DNA from: Rhodopseudomonas sp. BAL398
Lineage (GTDB): Bacteria; Pseudomonadota; Alphaproteobacteria; Rhizobiales; Xanthobacteraceae
DNA length: 64,000 bases
Reading direction: 5' to 3'
Assembly: GCF_033001325.1 (NCBI RefSeq)
Contig: NZ_CP133111.1
Span: forward strand, 5,875,001-5,939,000
Both the position numbers and the translations under genes were made by a program. The notes beneath the pieces were generated by a model that was not told the DNA's origin, searched no databases, and was given only the letters and a program-made list of their open reading frames with translations. Below are positions 8,892 through 17,096 of the stretch, piece after piece; position 1 is the stretch's first letter; the number at the start of each line of letters is the position of its first letter.

Positions 8892-9026
8892 GACCGCGTC
8901 GCAAAGTATTAACGCAGCGAGCGGCCGCGCCGGCACGATTTATGCCGTCGTGGCGGAACGGATCGGCCGCGGCGATCTTGTCATCACGCGCGCCGTCGGC
9001 CCGCATTCACATCAGGCAAGACTTAC

Positions 9027-10037
9027 ATGAATCGCTGGATCGTCGCTCTTGGGTTTTTGTTAGTTCCGTCGCTGCCGGCCGTCGCGGCGGACCTGACACC
9101 CGACATGATCAACGCGGCCAGCTTCAGCGGCGAGATTCCGAAAGTCGACGACATCAGTCCGCTGGCGGTCAAGGTCCAGGTGCTGCTCGACCGGGTCCGG
9201 TTCTCGCCCGGCCAGATCGACGGCCGCTTCGGCGAGAATGTCGAAAAGGCGCTGAGCGCCTTCGCCACGTTCAACCAGCTGCCGCCGGGCAAGGCGCTGA
9301 CGCCGGAAATCTGGTCGCGGCTGCAGGCCGTCGCCGACGACGCGGTGGTGACCTCCTACAGCATCAGCCAGGACGACCTCAAAGGTCCGTTCCTGAAATC
9401 GATTCCGGCGCAGATGGAGGACATGAAGTCGCTCGACCATCTCGGCTATACCGGTCCGAAGGAGGAGCTCGCCGAACGCTTCCATATGAGCCCTGAACTG
9501 TTGAGCGCGCTCAACCCCGGCCAGAACTTCGATCACGCTGGCGACAGCATCAACGTCATCGATATTTCGGTCGACGCTGTCGCCGGCAAGCTGAACGAGA
9601 CCGCCAAGGTCGCGCGCATCGAGGTCGACAAGGATCGCCAGACCGTCGAGGCCTTCAACAAGGACGGCGCGCTGATGGCATTCTATCCGGCCACCGTCGG
9701 CAGCGAGGAAAAGCCGACGCCTTCGGGGACCTTGAAGGTGGTGATCGTGCAGCCCGATCCGGTCTATCACTACAATCCGAAATACAAATTCCGCGGCGTC
9801 GACACCGACAAGCCGTTCGAAATCGCGCCGGGGCCGAACAATCCGGTGGGCGTGATCTGGATCGGCCTGTCCGCCGAGGGCTATGGCATTCACGGTACCG
9901 CCGAACCCTCCACCATCAGCAAGCGCGGCTCGCATGGCTGCGTCCGCCTCACCAATTGGGACGCCAAACGGCTCGGCGCGATGGTCGACAAGGGCGTCGA
10001 GGTGACCTTTGTTGGCGACGTGGCGGCGGCGAAGTAG
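9027..10037 (+). CDS. Secreted L,D-transpeptidase with peptidoglycan-binding domain
   Basis: A 336-residue envelope enzyme. A signal peptide (about 1-21, ending AVAA) precedes a peptidoglycan-binding-1-like helical domain (about 45-100, core VQVLLDRVRFSPGQIDGRFG). The C-terminal YkuD domain has YGIHGT and the catalytic SHGCVRL motif with its Cys. Such enzymes make meso-DAP cross-links in peptidoglycan or attach proteins to it. It stands alone between bchD and the HigB/HigA pair. Its TAG stop directly abuts the stop of higA on the other strand with no base between. A second, shorter YkuD protein lies at 27523-28140. Confidence 0.9.
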   Translation: MNRWIVALGFLLVPSLPAVAADLTPDMINAASFSGEIPKVDDISPLAVKVQVLLDRVRFSPGQIDGRFGENVEKALSAFATFNQLPPGKALTPEIWSRLQAVADDAVVTSYSISQDDLKGPFLKSIPAQMEDMKSLDHLGYTGPKEELAERFHMSPELLSALNPGQNFDHAGDSINVIDISVDAVAGKLNETAKVARIEVDKDRQTVEAFNKDGALMAFYPATVGSEEKPTPSGTLKVVIVQPDPVYHYNPKYKFRGVDTDKPFEIAPGPNNPVGVIWIGLSAEGYGIHGTAEPSTISKRGSHGCVRLTNWDAKRLGAMVDKGVEVTFVGDVAAAK

Positions 10038-10349
10038 TTACTCCGCGGCACTCGGCAGCGGGCGCGCGCGGTTGATCCGCTGGCGCTGCAGCGGTGAATG
10101 CATCGCGGTCCACAAATCGCTGCGTCGCTGCACGTTGAGCCAGAACTCGGCGCTGTTGCCGAACACCCGGGCGAGGATCAGCGCGGTCGGCGCGGTCAAC
10201 GCCCGGCGATTGTTGCAAAGTTCATTGACATGCTTGCGCTGCACCCCCATCGCCTCGGCCAGCGCGACTTGCGTCAGCCCAAGCGGTTCCATGAATTCGG
10301 CGACCAGGATTTCGCCGACGCTCACCGGCTTGCGTTTCGTCGTCAACAT
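10038..10349 (-). CDS. higA: HigA-type antitoxin, XRE family
   Basis: A 103-residue protein opening with KRKPVSVGEILVAEFM. A helix-turn-helix follows (LTQVALAEAMGVQRKHVNELCNNRR). The GEIL...EFM start and NRRALT end are hallmarks of HigA, which neutralises HigB and autoregulates the operon. ATG 10349 is given; GTG 10358 is also possible and would overlap the higB stop as GTGA. The toxin-first order is the usual hig arrangement. Its stop abuts that of the L,D-transpeptidase. Confidence 0.88.
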   Translation of the reverse strand: MLTTKRKPVSVGEILVAEFMEPLGLTQVALAEAMGVQRKHVNELCNNRRALTAPTALILARVFGNSAEFWLNVQRRSDLWTAMHSPLQRQRINRARPLPSAAE

Positions 10350-10354
10350 GGCTC

Positions 10355-10651
10355 TCACCTATAGCTGTGGTCGTCGAGATAGATGTCGGACGCTTCACCC
10401 AACCCGCCGTCCCATCGAAAGATCAACCGCCACTGCTGATTGACGCGGATCGAGTGAAAGCCTGCCAGTTTCCCGCGCAGCTTCTCAAAATGGTTGCTGG
10501 GCGGAACGCGCAAATCCTGATCGCTGGTTGCGTCCTCGATCATTTGGAGCTTGCGGAACGGGCGGTTCTCCAGGCCGACCGGGATGTGGCGCGAGCGAAC
10601 GTCATCCACGAAAAAGGCGCGAAGCCAATCGTCACGGAAGTTGACGAGCAT
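10355..10651 (-). CDS. higB: HigB-type RelE-superfamily toxin
   Basis: A 98-residue RelE/ParE-fold protein. Members of this family cleave mRNA on the ribosome. Conserved segments are the N-terminal FRDDWLRAFFVDD, the central RKLQMIEDATSDQDLRVPPS, the catalytic region FHSIRVNQQWRLIFRW, and the C-terminal DIYLDDHSYR. It appears complete and intact. ATG 10651 gives the family length; an in-frame extension to 10756 would translate a palindromic repeat and is rejected. It lies immediately before higA on the minus strand. Confidence 0.88.
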   Translation of the reverse strand: MLVNFRDDWLRAFFVDDVRSRHIPVGLENRPFRKLQMIEDATSDQDLRVPPSNHFEKLRGKLAGFHSIRVNQQWRLIFRWDGGLGEASDIYLDDHSYR

Positions 10652-10733
10652 CGGGGCCTCCGGCAATGGATCATTGTACCACTCGGCGGGACAGGCGGCA
10701 AGCGCCGTGCACCGGCATGGCCAGGACATGAAA

Positions 10734-10756
10734 ATGGCCGGGACAGGCCCGGCCAT
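10734..10756. repeat. Half copy of palindromic repeat family B
   Basis: ATGGCCGGG, loop ACAGG, then CCCGGCCAT: a perfect 9-bp stem in the gap between the higB start and the hemE stop. It resembles the terminal hairpin of the repeats at 2302-2429 and 18555-18643 and may act as a transcription end for hemE. Confidence 0.65.
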
Positions 10757-10785
10757 CTCAAATTCTGCGGCTGGACTTCGCGGAC

Positions 10786-11832
10786 TCAGCCCTTAAACGC
10801 CCGCACCCGTTTGACCATCTGCTCGACATGGGCGACCGGGGTTTCGGGTTGGATGCCGTGGCCGAGATTGAAGATGTGGCGGCCGGCGGAGAAGTTCTTC
10901 AGCACGTCGTCGATCGCCTCGTCGAGCGCCGCGCCGCCGGCGATCAGCACCAGCGGATCGAGATTGCCCTGCACCGCGACCTTGGTCTGAACCTGCTCGC
11001 GGACCATTTTCGGGTCGGTGGTCCAGTCGATCGACACGCCGTCGACTCCGGTGCGTTCGACGAAGCCCGGCAGCAGCCCGCCGGCGCCGCGCGGGAAGCC
11101 GATGATCTTGGCGCCCGGCACCACCTTGCGCACGCCCTCGACGATCCGCCGGGTCGGCTCCACCGACCAGCGCTCGAATTCGCGCGGCGGCAGCACGCCG
11201 GCCCAGGTGTCGAAGATCTGCAGCACGTCGGCGCCGGCCTCGAGCTGCTTCAGCAGATATTGGATCGAGCTGTCGACCAGCACGTCGATGATCTTGGCGA
11301 AGGCGCCGGGATGCCGATAGGCCATCATCCGCGCCGGGCCCTGATCCGGGGTGCCGCGGCCGGCGACCATATAGGTCGCCACCGTGAACGGCGCGCCGCA
11401 GAAGCCGATCAGCGTGGTCTCGGGGGCGAGCTCCTTGCGCACCATCCGCAGCGCCTCGAACACCGGCTCGAGCTTGGACAGGTCGATGGCGCCCGCCAGC
11501 GTGCCGACCTTGTCGGGCGAATCCAAGGGATCGAGCCGCGGACCTTCGCCGACCTCGAAGCGCACGGCGCGGCCCAGCGCATAGGGCACCACCAGAATAT
11601 CGGAAAAAATGATCGCGGCGTCGAATCCGAAGCGGCGGATCGGCTGCAGCGTCACCTCGGCGGCGAATTCCGGATTGAAACACAGATCCAGAAAACCGCC
11701 GGCCTTGGCGCGCACCTCGCGGTATTCCGGAAGGTAGCGGCCGGCCTGCCGCATCATCCACATCGGCGGCGAGGCTTGCCGGTTGCCGGAAAGCACTTCA
11801 ATGAATGGTTTGGTCACGAGTTTCTGTGTCAA
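10786..11832 (-). CDS. hemE: Uroporphyrinogen III decarboxylase
   Basis: A 348-residue enzyme converting uroporphyrinogen III to coproporphyrinogen III, shared by haem and bacteriochlorophyll synthesis. The signature [17 protein letters not shown] is present near the N-terminus, as is [16 protein letters not shown], the second family pattern. Length is typical. The longest frame starts with TTG 11832; GTG 11817 (VTKPFIEVL) is an equally plausible start, since neither has a strong ribosome site. A GTCAAGAC element overlaps the TTG. The gene faces away from a small alpha/beta hydrolase across a 110-base regulatory gap. Confidence 0.93.
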   Translation of the reverse strand: MTQKLVTKPFIEVLSGNRQASPPMWMMRQAGRYLPEYREVRAKAGGFLDLCFNPEFAAEVTLQPIRRFGFDAAIIFSDILVVPYALGRAVRFEVGEGPRLDPLDSPDKVGTLAGAIDLSKLEPVFEALRMVRKELAPETTLIGFCGAPFTVATYMVAGRGTPDQGPARMMAYRHPGAFAKIIDVLVDSSIQYLLKQLEAGADVLQIFDTWAGVLPPREFERWSVEPTRRIVEGVRKVVPGAKIIGFPRGAGGLLPGFVERTGVDGVSIDWTTDPKMVREQVQTKVAVQGNLDPLVLIAGGAALDEAIDDVLKNFSAGRHIFNLGHGIQPETPVAHVEQMVKRVRAFKG

Positions 11833-11900
11833 GACATGTATCCATTGCTATACGACAGGCAGTCTTGACGGGTCTGATACACTGTCGACATCGTCTTGAC
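11828..11900. promoter_or_regulatory. Three GTCTTGAC/GTCAAGAC elements in the hemE-hydrolase divergent region
   Basis: GTCAAGAC occurs at 11828-11835. Its reverse complement GTCTTGAC occurs at 11862-11869 and again at 11893-11900. The spacings (34 and 31 bases start to start) are close to three helical turns, as expected for cooperative repressor or activator sites. No matching regulator gene is recognised nearby. Confidence 0.5.
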
Positions 11901-11942
11901 CACGCCGAGATGCAGCCGCAGGCCGCGAACAGGAATTTCCAG

Positions 11943-12917
11943 ATGAATGCAACCGCACCCACCCATGGATCGAACCTCGGATCAAGCGCGACGTCCGCGA
12001 CCCCCGAACTGCCGGCGCCGGTCTCCGGGGAGCGCCATGACATCGACAGCTTCGCCGGCCGGCTGACCTATTGGGCGGCGTCGTCCGAGGCCAATGCCGC
12101 CGGGACGCCGCTGCTGCTGATCCACAGCATCAACGCCGCCGGATCGGCCTATGAGATCAAACCGATCTATGAACACTACGCCAAAAGCCGCCCGGTCTAT
12201 GCAATCGAGCTGCCCGGCTTTGGTCATTCGTCGCGCGGCAAGCGTCAATACACAATTCGGATGATGACGGACGCCGTGCACGCGGCGGTTGGTGAAATCC
12301 GCAAGCGCCATGGCGAGGCGCCGATCGACGCGGCGGCGCTGTCGCTGGGCTGCGAATTCCTCGCCCGCGCCGCCGAAGAGACCCCGGGCGTGTTCCGCAG
12401 CTTGGCGCTGATCAGCCCCACCGGATTCGACGGCCGTTCGGTGCGCTGGGTGCGCGGCTCGCGGGCGATTCCGTGGCTGCATTCCTTCTTCGAAGTGCCG
12501 CTGTGGAGCGAGGCATTCTGGCGCCTGCTGACCACGCGCGCGGTGATCGGCTGGTTCTTGAAGAAGACCTTCGGCTCGCCGAAATTCGACAAGGGGTTGT
12601 TGGACTACGACTATGTGACGACGCATCAGCCCGGTGCGCAGCACGCGCCGTATTATTTCGTCTCCGGCTATCTGTTCAGCCAGGACGTGTTGCGGATCTA
12701 TCAGGAGCTGCCAATGCCGGTGTGGTTCTCGCACGGCGTCCGCGGCGATTTCGTCGATTACGCCCGCAAGGACAGCGTGGAGGGAAAGCCGAACTGGAGC
12801 GTCACGGTATTTCAGACCGGCGCGATGCCGCATTTCGAACTGCCCGAGGATTTCATGCGCAGCTATGATGAATTTCTCGCCCGCGTGTCGATCGCGCCGG
12901 TCGCGGAGACGGTGTGA
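11943..12917 (+). CDS. Alpha/beta hydrolase
   Basis: A 324-residue soluble hydrolase. The strand and oxyanion segment LLLIHSINAAGSAYE, the ELPGFGHSSRG turn, and a nucleophile elbow ALSLGCE with candidate Ser134 are visible, with MPHFELP supplying the likely histidine. The elbow starts with Ala instead of Gly, a tolerated variant. Substrate is unknown. It neighbours hemE, bchO and crtI; bchO has the same fold but the two are clearly different proteins. ATG 11943 was chosen because AGGAA precedes it; the reading frame is open upstream to 11805 but that part overlaps the regulatory region. Confidence 0.72.
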   Translation: MNATAPTHGSNLGSSATSATPELPAPVSGERHDIDSFAGRLTYWAASSEANAAGTPLLLIHSINAAGSAYEIKPIYEHYAKSRPVYAIELPGFGHSSRGKRQYTIRMMTDAVHAAVGEIRKRHGEAPIDAAALSLGCEFLARAAEETPGVFRSLALISPTGFDGRSVRWVRGSRAIPWLHSFFEVPLWSEAFWRLLTTRAVIGWFLKKTFGSPKFDKGLLDYDYVTTHQPGAQHAPYYFVSGYLFSQDVLRIYQELPMPVWFSHGVRGDFVDYARKDSVEGKPNWSVTVFQTGAMPHFELPEDFMRSYDEFLARVSIAPVAETV

Positions 12918-13282
12918 TTGGTGATGACACGGCATTTCATCCTGCCGCTTCGTAACCCGACCGGCCTCATCCTCAGAGTCTGACTCTAAAAGGGATCAAT
13001 AGAATGAGGCCTCCAAGGTCGTCATTGCGAGGAGCTGTTGCGACGAAGCAATCCAGTCTGTGCTTGGCGCCCCTGGATTGCTTCGCGTTCGGACGGCGCG
13101 ATGCGCCGTCCTCGGCTCGCAATGACGAAATCACTTCTGATTTTATTGGCTTGTTTTTCAGTCAGACGCTGAGGAGCGGCCCACCGGGCCGCGTCGCGAA
13201 GGATGACGCCGAATATCCTCATGGTTCGAGACGCCCAAGGGGCGGGCTCCTCACCATGAGGCGCAATCACCCGGGCTGATCC
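12918..13282. repeat. Intergenic region with palindromic repeats (family C and a CTCATGGT element)
   Basis: No gene is visible. A long imperfect palindrome spans 13019-13128, beginning GTCATTGCGAGGAGC and ending GGCTCGCAATGACGA, with internal GAAGCAATCCAG and CTGGATTGCTTCGC arms. A second structure (about 13185-13263) has CCTCATGGTTCGAGACGC paired with GCTCCTCACCATGAGG. Both are of the kind scattered through Rhodopseudomonas and Bradyrhizobium genomes. Confidence 0.75.
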
Positions 13283-14179
13283 ATGTCCGATCTGCTGTGG
13301 AGCAAGGATGGCCATGACTGGCCGCATCGCGCGGCCAGCGCCTTTGTCGAGGCCGCGGGATTCCGCTGGCATGTGCAGCGCATGGGCGATCCCCAGGCGC
13401 CGGCCATGCTGCTGGCACATGGGACCGGGGCGGCGTCGCATTCCTGGCGCGGCTTGGCGCCTCTGCTGGCCCGGCACTATGATGTGATCGCGCCGGATCT
13501 GCCCGGTCACGGCTTCACCCAATCGCCGAAATCGCAGCTTCTGTCGCTGCCCGGGATGGCGGCGGATCTCGCCGCGCTGCTGCGCGTGCTTAAAGTCGCG
13601 CCGCGGATCGTGGTCGGCCATTCGGCGGGCGCGGCGATCCTGGCGCGGATGTGCCTCGACGGCAGCATCGATCCGAAATTGCTGGTCAGCCTCAATGGCG
13701 CCTTCCTGCCCTATGGCGGGGCCGCCGCCAATTTCTTTTCGCCGCTGGCCAAGATGCTGGTGATGAACCCGCTGGTGCCGCAGCTGTTCGCCTGGCAGGC
13801 CGGCAGCCGCGGCGCGGTCGAGCGGCTGCTCGGCAATACCGGATCGGTGATCGATCCGGCCGGTGTGGCGCTCTACGGTAAATTGGTGCGCAGCCCGGGC
13901 CATGTCGCCGCGGCATTGCGGATGATGGCGAATTGGGATCTGGAGCCGCTGCTGCAGGCCTTGCCTGGATTGAAGCCGCTGCTGCTACTGGTCACCGCCG
14001 AGAATGATCGGGCGATCCCCCCGGCGCAGGCGCTGCGGGTGCGTCAGATCCAGCCCCGCGCGGCGATCGAGCGGATCGCCGGGCTCGGCCATCTCGCCCA
14101 TGAAGAACAGCCGCAATTGCTAGCTAATCTCATCGAACGCTATACGAAAATCGCAATGCAAGCTGAGCAGACTGATTGA
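13283..14179 (+). CDS. bchO: Magnesium chelatase accessory protein BchO (alpha/beta hydrolase fold)
   Basis: A 298-residue alpha/beta-hydrolase-fold protein matching BchO, which is encoded with the Mg-chelatase genes in purple bacteria and whose exact role is unsettled. Visible elements are LLAHGTGAASHSWRGLAP (oxyanion region), DLPGHGFT, the nucleophile elbow GHSAG (112-116), and LGHLAHEEQP near the end for the histidine. In many purple bacteria bchO directly follows bchD. Here about 4.4 kb with a transpeptidase, a toxin-antitoxin pair, hemE and another hydrolase separates them. It ends 37 bases before crtI. Confidence 0.88.
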   Translation: MSDLLWSKDGHDWPHRAASAFVEAAGFRWHVQRMGDPQAPAMLLAHGTGAASHSWRGLAPLLARHYDVIAPDLPGHGFTQSPKSQLLSLPGMAADLAALLRVLKVAPRIVVGHSAGAAILARMCLDGSIDPKLLVSLNGAFLPYGGAAANFFSPLAKMLVMNPLVPQLFAWQAGSRGAVERLLGNTGSVIDPAGVALYGKLVRSPGHVAAALRMMANWDLEPLLQALPGLKPLLLLVTAENDRAIPPAQALRVRQIQPRAAIERIAGLGHLAHEEQPQLLANLIERYTKIAMQAEQTD

Positions 14180-14182
14180 ATG

Positions 14183-14200
14183 TGTAATGGAGATTTGACA
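14183..14200. promoter_or_regulatory. PpsR/CrtJ-type site TGT-N12-ACA upstream of crtI
   Basis: TGT at 14183-14185 and ACA at 14198-14200, separated by exactly 12 bases, match the PpsR/CrtJ consensus that represses photosynthesis genes under oxygen or light. It lies within the 37-base bchO-crtI gap. A single match to a six-base pattern is weak alone, but location favours function. Confidence 0.5.
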
Positions 14201-14223
14201 TATTCGTGCTAGGCATATGTCAA
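14195..14223. promoter_or_regulatory. Perfect 9-bp inverted repeat at the crtI start
   Basis: TTGACATAT (14195-14203) and ATATGTCAA (14215-14223) are exact reverse complements separated by 11 bases. The right arm contains the first possible crtI start codon (14217). The left arm begins with a -35-like TTGACA and overlaps the PpsR-type site. This looks like an operator. Confidence 0.6.
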
Positions 14224-15779
14224 TTTTACGTTACAGTGCGCAAATGCTAGATCCAGGCCCCAAACCGGTTTCTCAGACCTCCCGTGATCGCCAGCCGCAT
14301 GCGGTGGTGATCGGCTCCGGATTCGGTGGCCTCGCCGCCGCGGTGCGGCTGGGCGCCAAGGGCTATCGGGTCACCGTGCTGGAGAAGCTCGACGCGCCGG
14401 GCGGCCGCGCTTACGTCTACAAGCAGGACGGCTTTACCTTCGACGCCGGCCCCACCATCGTCACCGCGCCCTATCTGTTCGAAGAGCTGTGGAAATTATG
14501 CGGCAAGCGGCTCGGCGACGACGTGACGCTGGTCCCGATGAAGCCGTTCTACCGGATCCGGTTTAACGACGGCTCGGTGTTCGATTACTCCGACGACAAG
14601 GAAGCGGTGCTGCGCCAGATCGCGCAATTCTGCCCGGAAGATGTCGATGGTTATGATCGCTTCATGAAAGCCTCCGAGGCGATCTTCAAGGTCGGCTTCG
14701 AGCAGCTCGGCGACATGCCGTTCAACAACTTCACCGACATGGTGAAGATCGCCCCCGACATGATCAAGCTGGAGAGCTATCGCAGCGTCTACAGCCTGGT
14801 CTCGAAATATTTCCGCGATCCGCGGCTGCGCATGGTGTTCTCGTTCCATCCGCTGCTGGTCGGCGGCAATCCGTTCAGCGCCACCTCGGTCTATTGCCTG
14901 ATCACCTTCCTGGAACGGCAATGGGGCGTGCATTTCGCGATGGGCGGCACCGGCCGGCTGATCACCGGCCTGGTCGGGTTGATCGAGGGCCAGGGTAACA
15001 AGGTGTTGTGCGGCCAGGATGTCCGCGAGATCGTCGTCGAGAATGGCGCGGCGCGTGGCGTGCGGCTGGCCTCAGGCGAGATCGTCGAGGCCGACATCGT
15101 GGTGTCGAACGCCGATTCGGCCTCGACCTATCGCTATCTGTTGCCGGCCTCGGTGCGCTCGCGCTGGACCGATCGCAAGATCGAGAAGGCGCGCTACTCG
15201 ATGAGCCTGTTCCTGTGGTACTTCGGGACCAAGCGGCGCTATGACGACGTCAAGCACCACACCATCCTGATGGGGCCGCGCTACAAGGAACTCGTCACCG
15301 ATATTTTCAAGCGCAAGATCTGCGCCGATGATTTCAGCCTGTATCTGCACCGCCCGACCGCCACCGATCCGTCGCTGGCGCCGGAAGGCTGCGATACGTT
15401 CTACGTGTTGTCGCCGGTGCCGCATATGCAAAGCGGCATCGACTGGCAGGTCAAGGCGGAAAGCTACCGCAAACTGATCGCGCAATCGCTCAGCGACACC
15501 GTGCTGCCCGATCTGGAAAACCAGGTGGTGAGTTCGCGCATGCTGACGCCGCAGGATTTCCAGGATCGGCTGTCGTCGTTCCGCGGCGCCGCCTTCGGGC
15601 TCGAGCCGGTGCTGACGCAAAGCGCCTGGTTCAGGCCGCATAATCTCAGCGAAGACGTCGATCGCCTGTATCTCGTCGGTGCCGGAACGCATCCCGGCGC
15701 CGGATTGCCCGGTGTGCTATCCTCGGCACGGGTACTCGATTCCTTGGTTCCCGATGCCCATGACCTGGTGAGTACATGA
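14217..15779 (+). CDS. crtI: Phytoene desaturase
   Basis: A 520-residue FAD-dependent desaturase of the CrtI family, converting phytoene through successive desaturations toward neurosporene or lycopene for carotenoid synthesis. The dinucleotide-binding motif VVIGSGFGGLAAAVRLG is followed by VTVLEKLDAPGGRA. The C-terminal GAGTHPGAGLPGVLSSARV motif is the family's carotenoid-oxidase signature. ATG 14217 lies inside a perfect inverted repeat, so ATG 14244 (MLDPGPKP) may be the true start; neither has a clear ribosome site. The stop overlaps the crtB start as ATGA. Confidence 0.94.
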   Translation: MSILRYSAQMLDPGPKPVSQTSRDRQPHAVVIGSGFGGLAAAVRLGAKGYRVTVLEKLDAPGGRAYVYKQDGFTFDAGPTIVTAPYLFEELWKLCGKRLGDDVTLVPMKPFYRIRFNDGSVFDYSDDKEAVLRQIAQFCPEDVDGYDRFMKASEAIFKVGFEQLGDMPFNNFTDMVKIAPDMIKLESYRSVYSLVSKYFRDPRLRMVFSFHPLLVGGNPFSATSVYCLITFLERQWGVHFAMGGTGRLITGLVGLIEGQGNKVLCGQDVREIVVENGAARGVRLASGEIVEADIVVSNADSASTYRYLLPASVRSRWTDRKIEKARYSMSLFLWYFGTKRRYDDVKHHTILMGPRYKELVTDIFKRKICADDFSLYLHRPTATDPSLAPEGCDTFYVLSPVPHMQSGIDWQVKAESYRKLIAQSLSDTVLPDLENQVVSSRMLTPQDFQDRLSSFRGAAFGLEPVLTQSAWFRPHNLSEDVDRLYLVGAGTHPGAGLPGVLSSARVLDSLVPDAHDLVST

Positions 15780-16825
15780 CGACAAATTCCGACATGGTCG
15801 CCTGCCGCGAAATGATCAAGGAAGGCTCGCGCACCTTCCATGCCGCCTCAAAGGTGTTGCCGCGGCGGATCAGCGATCCGGCGATCGCGCTCTATGCGTT
15901 CTGCCGCGTTGCCGACGACGCCGTCGATCTCGGACTCGACCGCGCCGCCGCGGTCGAAGTTCTGAAGGACCGGCTCGACCGCGCCTGTCGCGGGCTGCCG
16001 ATGGCCTATCCCTCCGACCGCGCCTTCGCCGATGTGGTGGCGCGGTTTTCGATTCCGCCGGCGATTCCCGAGGCGCTGATCGAAGGCCTGGAATGGGACG
16101 CCGAGGGACGGCGCTACGAGACGCTGTCGGATCTCTACGCCTATGCGGCCCGCGTCGCCGGCACCGTCGGGGTGATGATGACGCTCGTCATGGGCCAGCG
16201 CGCCCCCGATATCGTGGCCCGCGCCTGTGATCTCGGCTGCGCCATGCAGCTCACCAATATCGCCCGCGACATCGGCGAGGACGCCCGCGCCGGCCGGCTC
16301 TATATCCCGATGGCGTGGATGCGCGAGGCCGGGCTTGATCCGGATCAATGGCTCGCCAATCCGACCTTCACGCCGGCAATTGCCGGCATCGTCAAGCGGC
16401 TGATCGACACCGCCGATGCGTTGTACGATCGCGCTACGCTGGGCATCGCCAATCTGCCGAAATCCTGCCGTCCCGGCATTTTCGCCGCGCGCGCGCTCTA
16501 TGCCGAGATCGGCCGCGAGGTCGAACGCTCCGGGCTCGATTCGGTCTCCAGCCGCGCCGTGGTGTCGACCGGGCGCAAGCTGGCGGTGCTGGCGCGGATG
16601 CTGGCATTCCAGGAAACCGAATGGGCACCGGCGAAATATCTGCCGGCGAAATTCGGCGACATGGCCGAAACCAAATTCCTGATCGACGCCATCATCGCCA
16701 CGCCGCTGCGCGAACCCGCGCCGGCGCGGCCAAAGGTGCGGCCGGTGGAAGCCAAGGTGGCCTGGCTGGTCGAGCTGTTCTCGCGGCTGGAACGCCGCGA
16801 CCAGATGCTGCGCAGCCGCGCGTAG
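15776..16825 (+). CDS. crtB: Phytoene synthase
   Basis: A 349-residue prenyl-transferase-like enzyme that condenses two geranylgeranyl diphosphates into phytoene. The two aspartate-rich elements are visible: FCRVADDAVD and the signature GCAMQLTNIARDIGEDARAG followed by RLYIPMAW. Length is slightly above the roughly 300-310 residues of many CrtB proteins because of a C-terminal extension. Translation is coupled to crtI through an ATGA overlap, the usual crtI-crtB pairing. The product CrtB supplies the substrate of CrtI. Confidence 0.94.
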   Translation: MTTNSDMVACREMIKEGSRTFHAASKVLPRRISDPAIALYAFCRVADDAVDLGLDRAAAVEVLKDRLDRACRGLPMAYPSDRAFADVVARFSIPPAIPEALIEGLEWDAEGRRYETLSDLYAYAARVAGTVGVMMTLVMGQRAPDIVARACDLGCAMQLTNIARDIGEDARAGRLYIPMAWMREAGLDPDQWLANPTFTPAIAGIVKRLIDTADALYDRATLGIANLPKSCRPGIFAARALYAEIGREVERSGLDSVSSRAVVSTGRKLAVLARMLAFQETEWAPAKYLPAKFGDMAETKFLIDAIIATPLREPAPARPKVRPVEAKVAWLVELFSRLERRDQMLRSRA

Positions 16826-16843
16826 GTCAGATCACGCCGCCCC

Positions 16844-16980
16844 GTGTCCCGGGCGCGATGCGGCACGCAGTGCCGCTTCGCAGAACCGGGACCCCGCTTT
16901 CGCGCCGCTTCAACCGGGGCCCCGGCTCTGCAGCGCACCACGCCGCATGCGCGGCGCGTTGCACTGCGTCCGGGGCACGC
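16844..16980. repeat. Palindromic repeat family A, full copy
   Basis: The element begins GTGTCCCGGGCGCGATGCGG and ends GCACTGCGTCCGGGGCAC, with internal GCAGAACCGGGACCCC and CCGGGGCCCCGGCTCTGCAG. It lies between crtB and hemF. Other copies are at 18434-18520, 18671-18751, 18810-18976, 30559-30693 (inverted), 30881-31020 and 31145-31285. Confidence 0.85.
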
Positions 16981-17096
16981 GACCATTGATCGCGCTGGAC
17001 TTTGTGAGCGCAGTCTCTCGCCGCTACCCATTCGCAAAAAGCCTCGAAGCCGGCGCGCTTGCATGATACCGATGCGGTGATACGCAACGAAAGCCA

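Noticed and set aside
11825-11857. PpsR-type TGT-N12-ACA site at hemE
   Set aside because: The spacings found are 15 bases, or 12 bases followed by ACG, so the consensus is not met.
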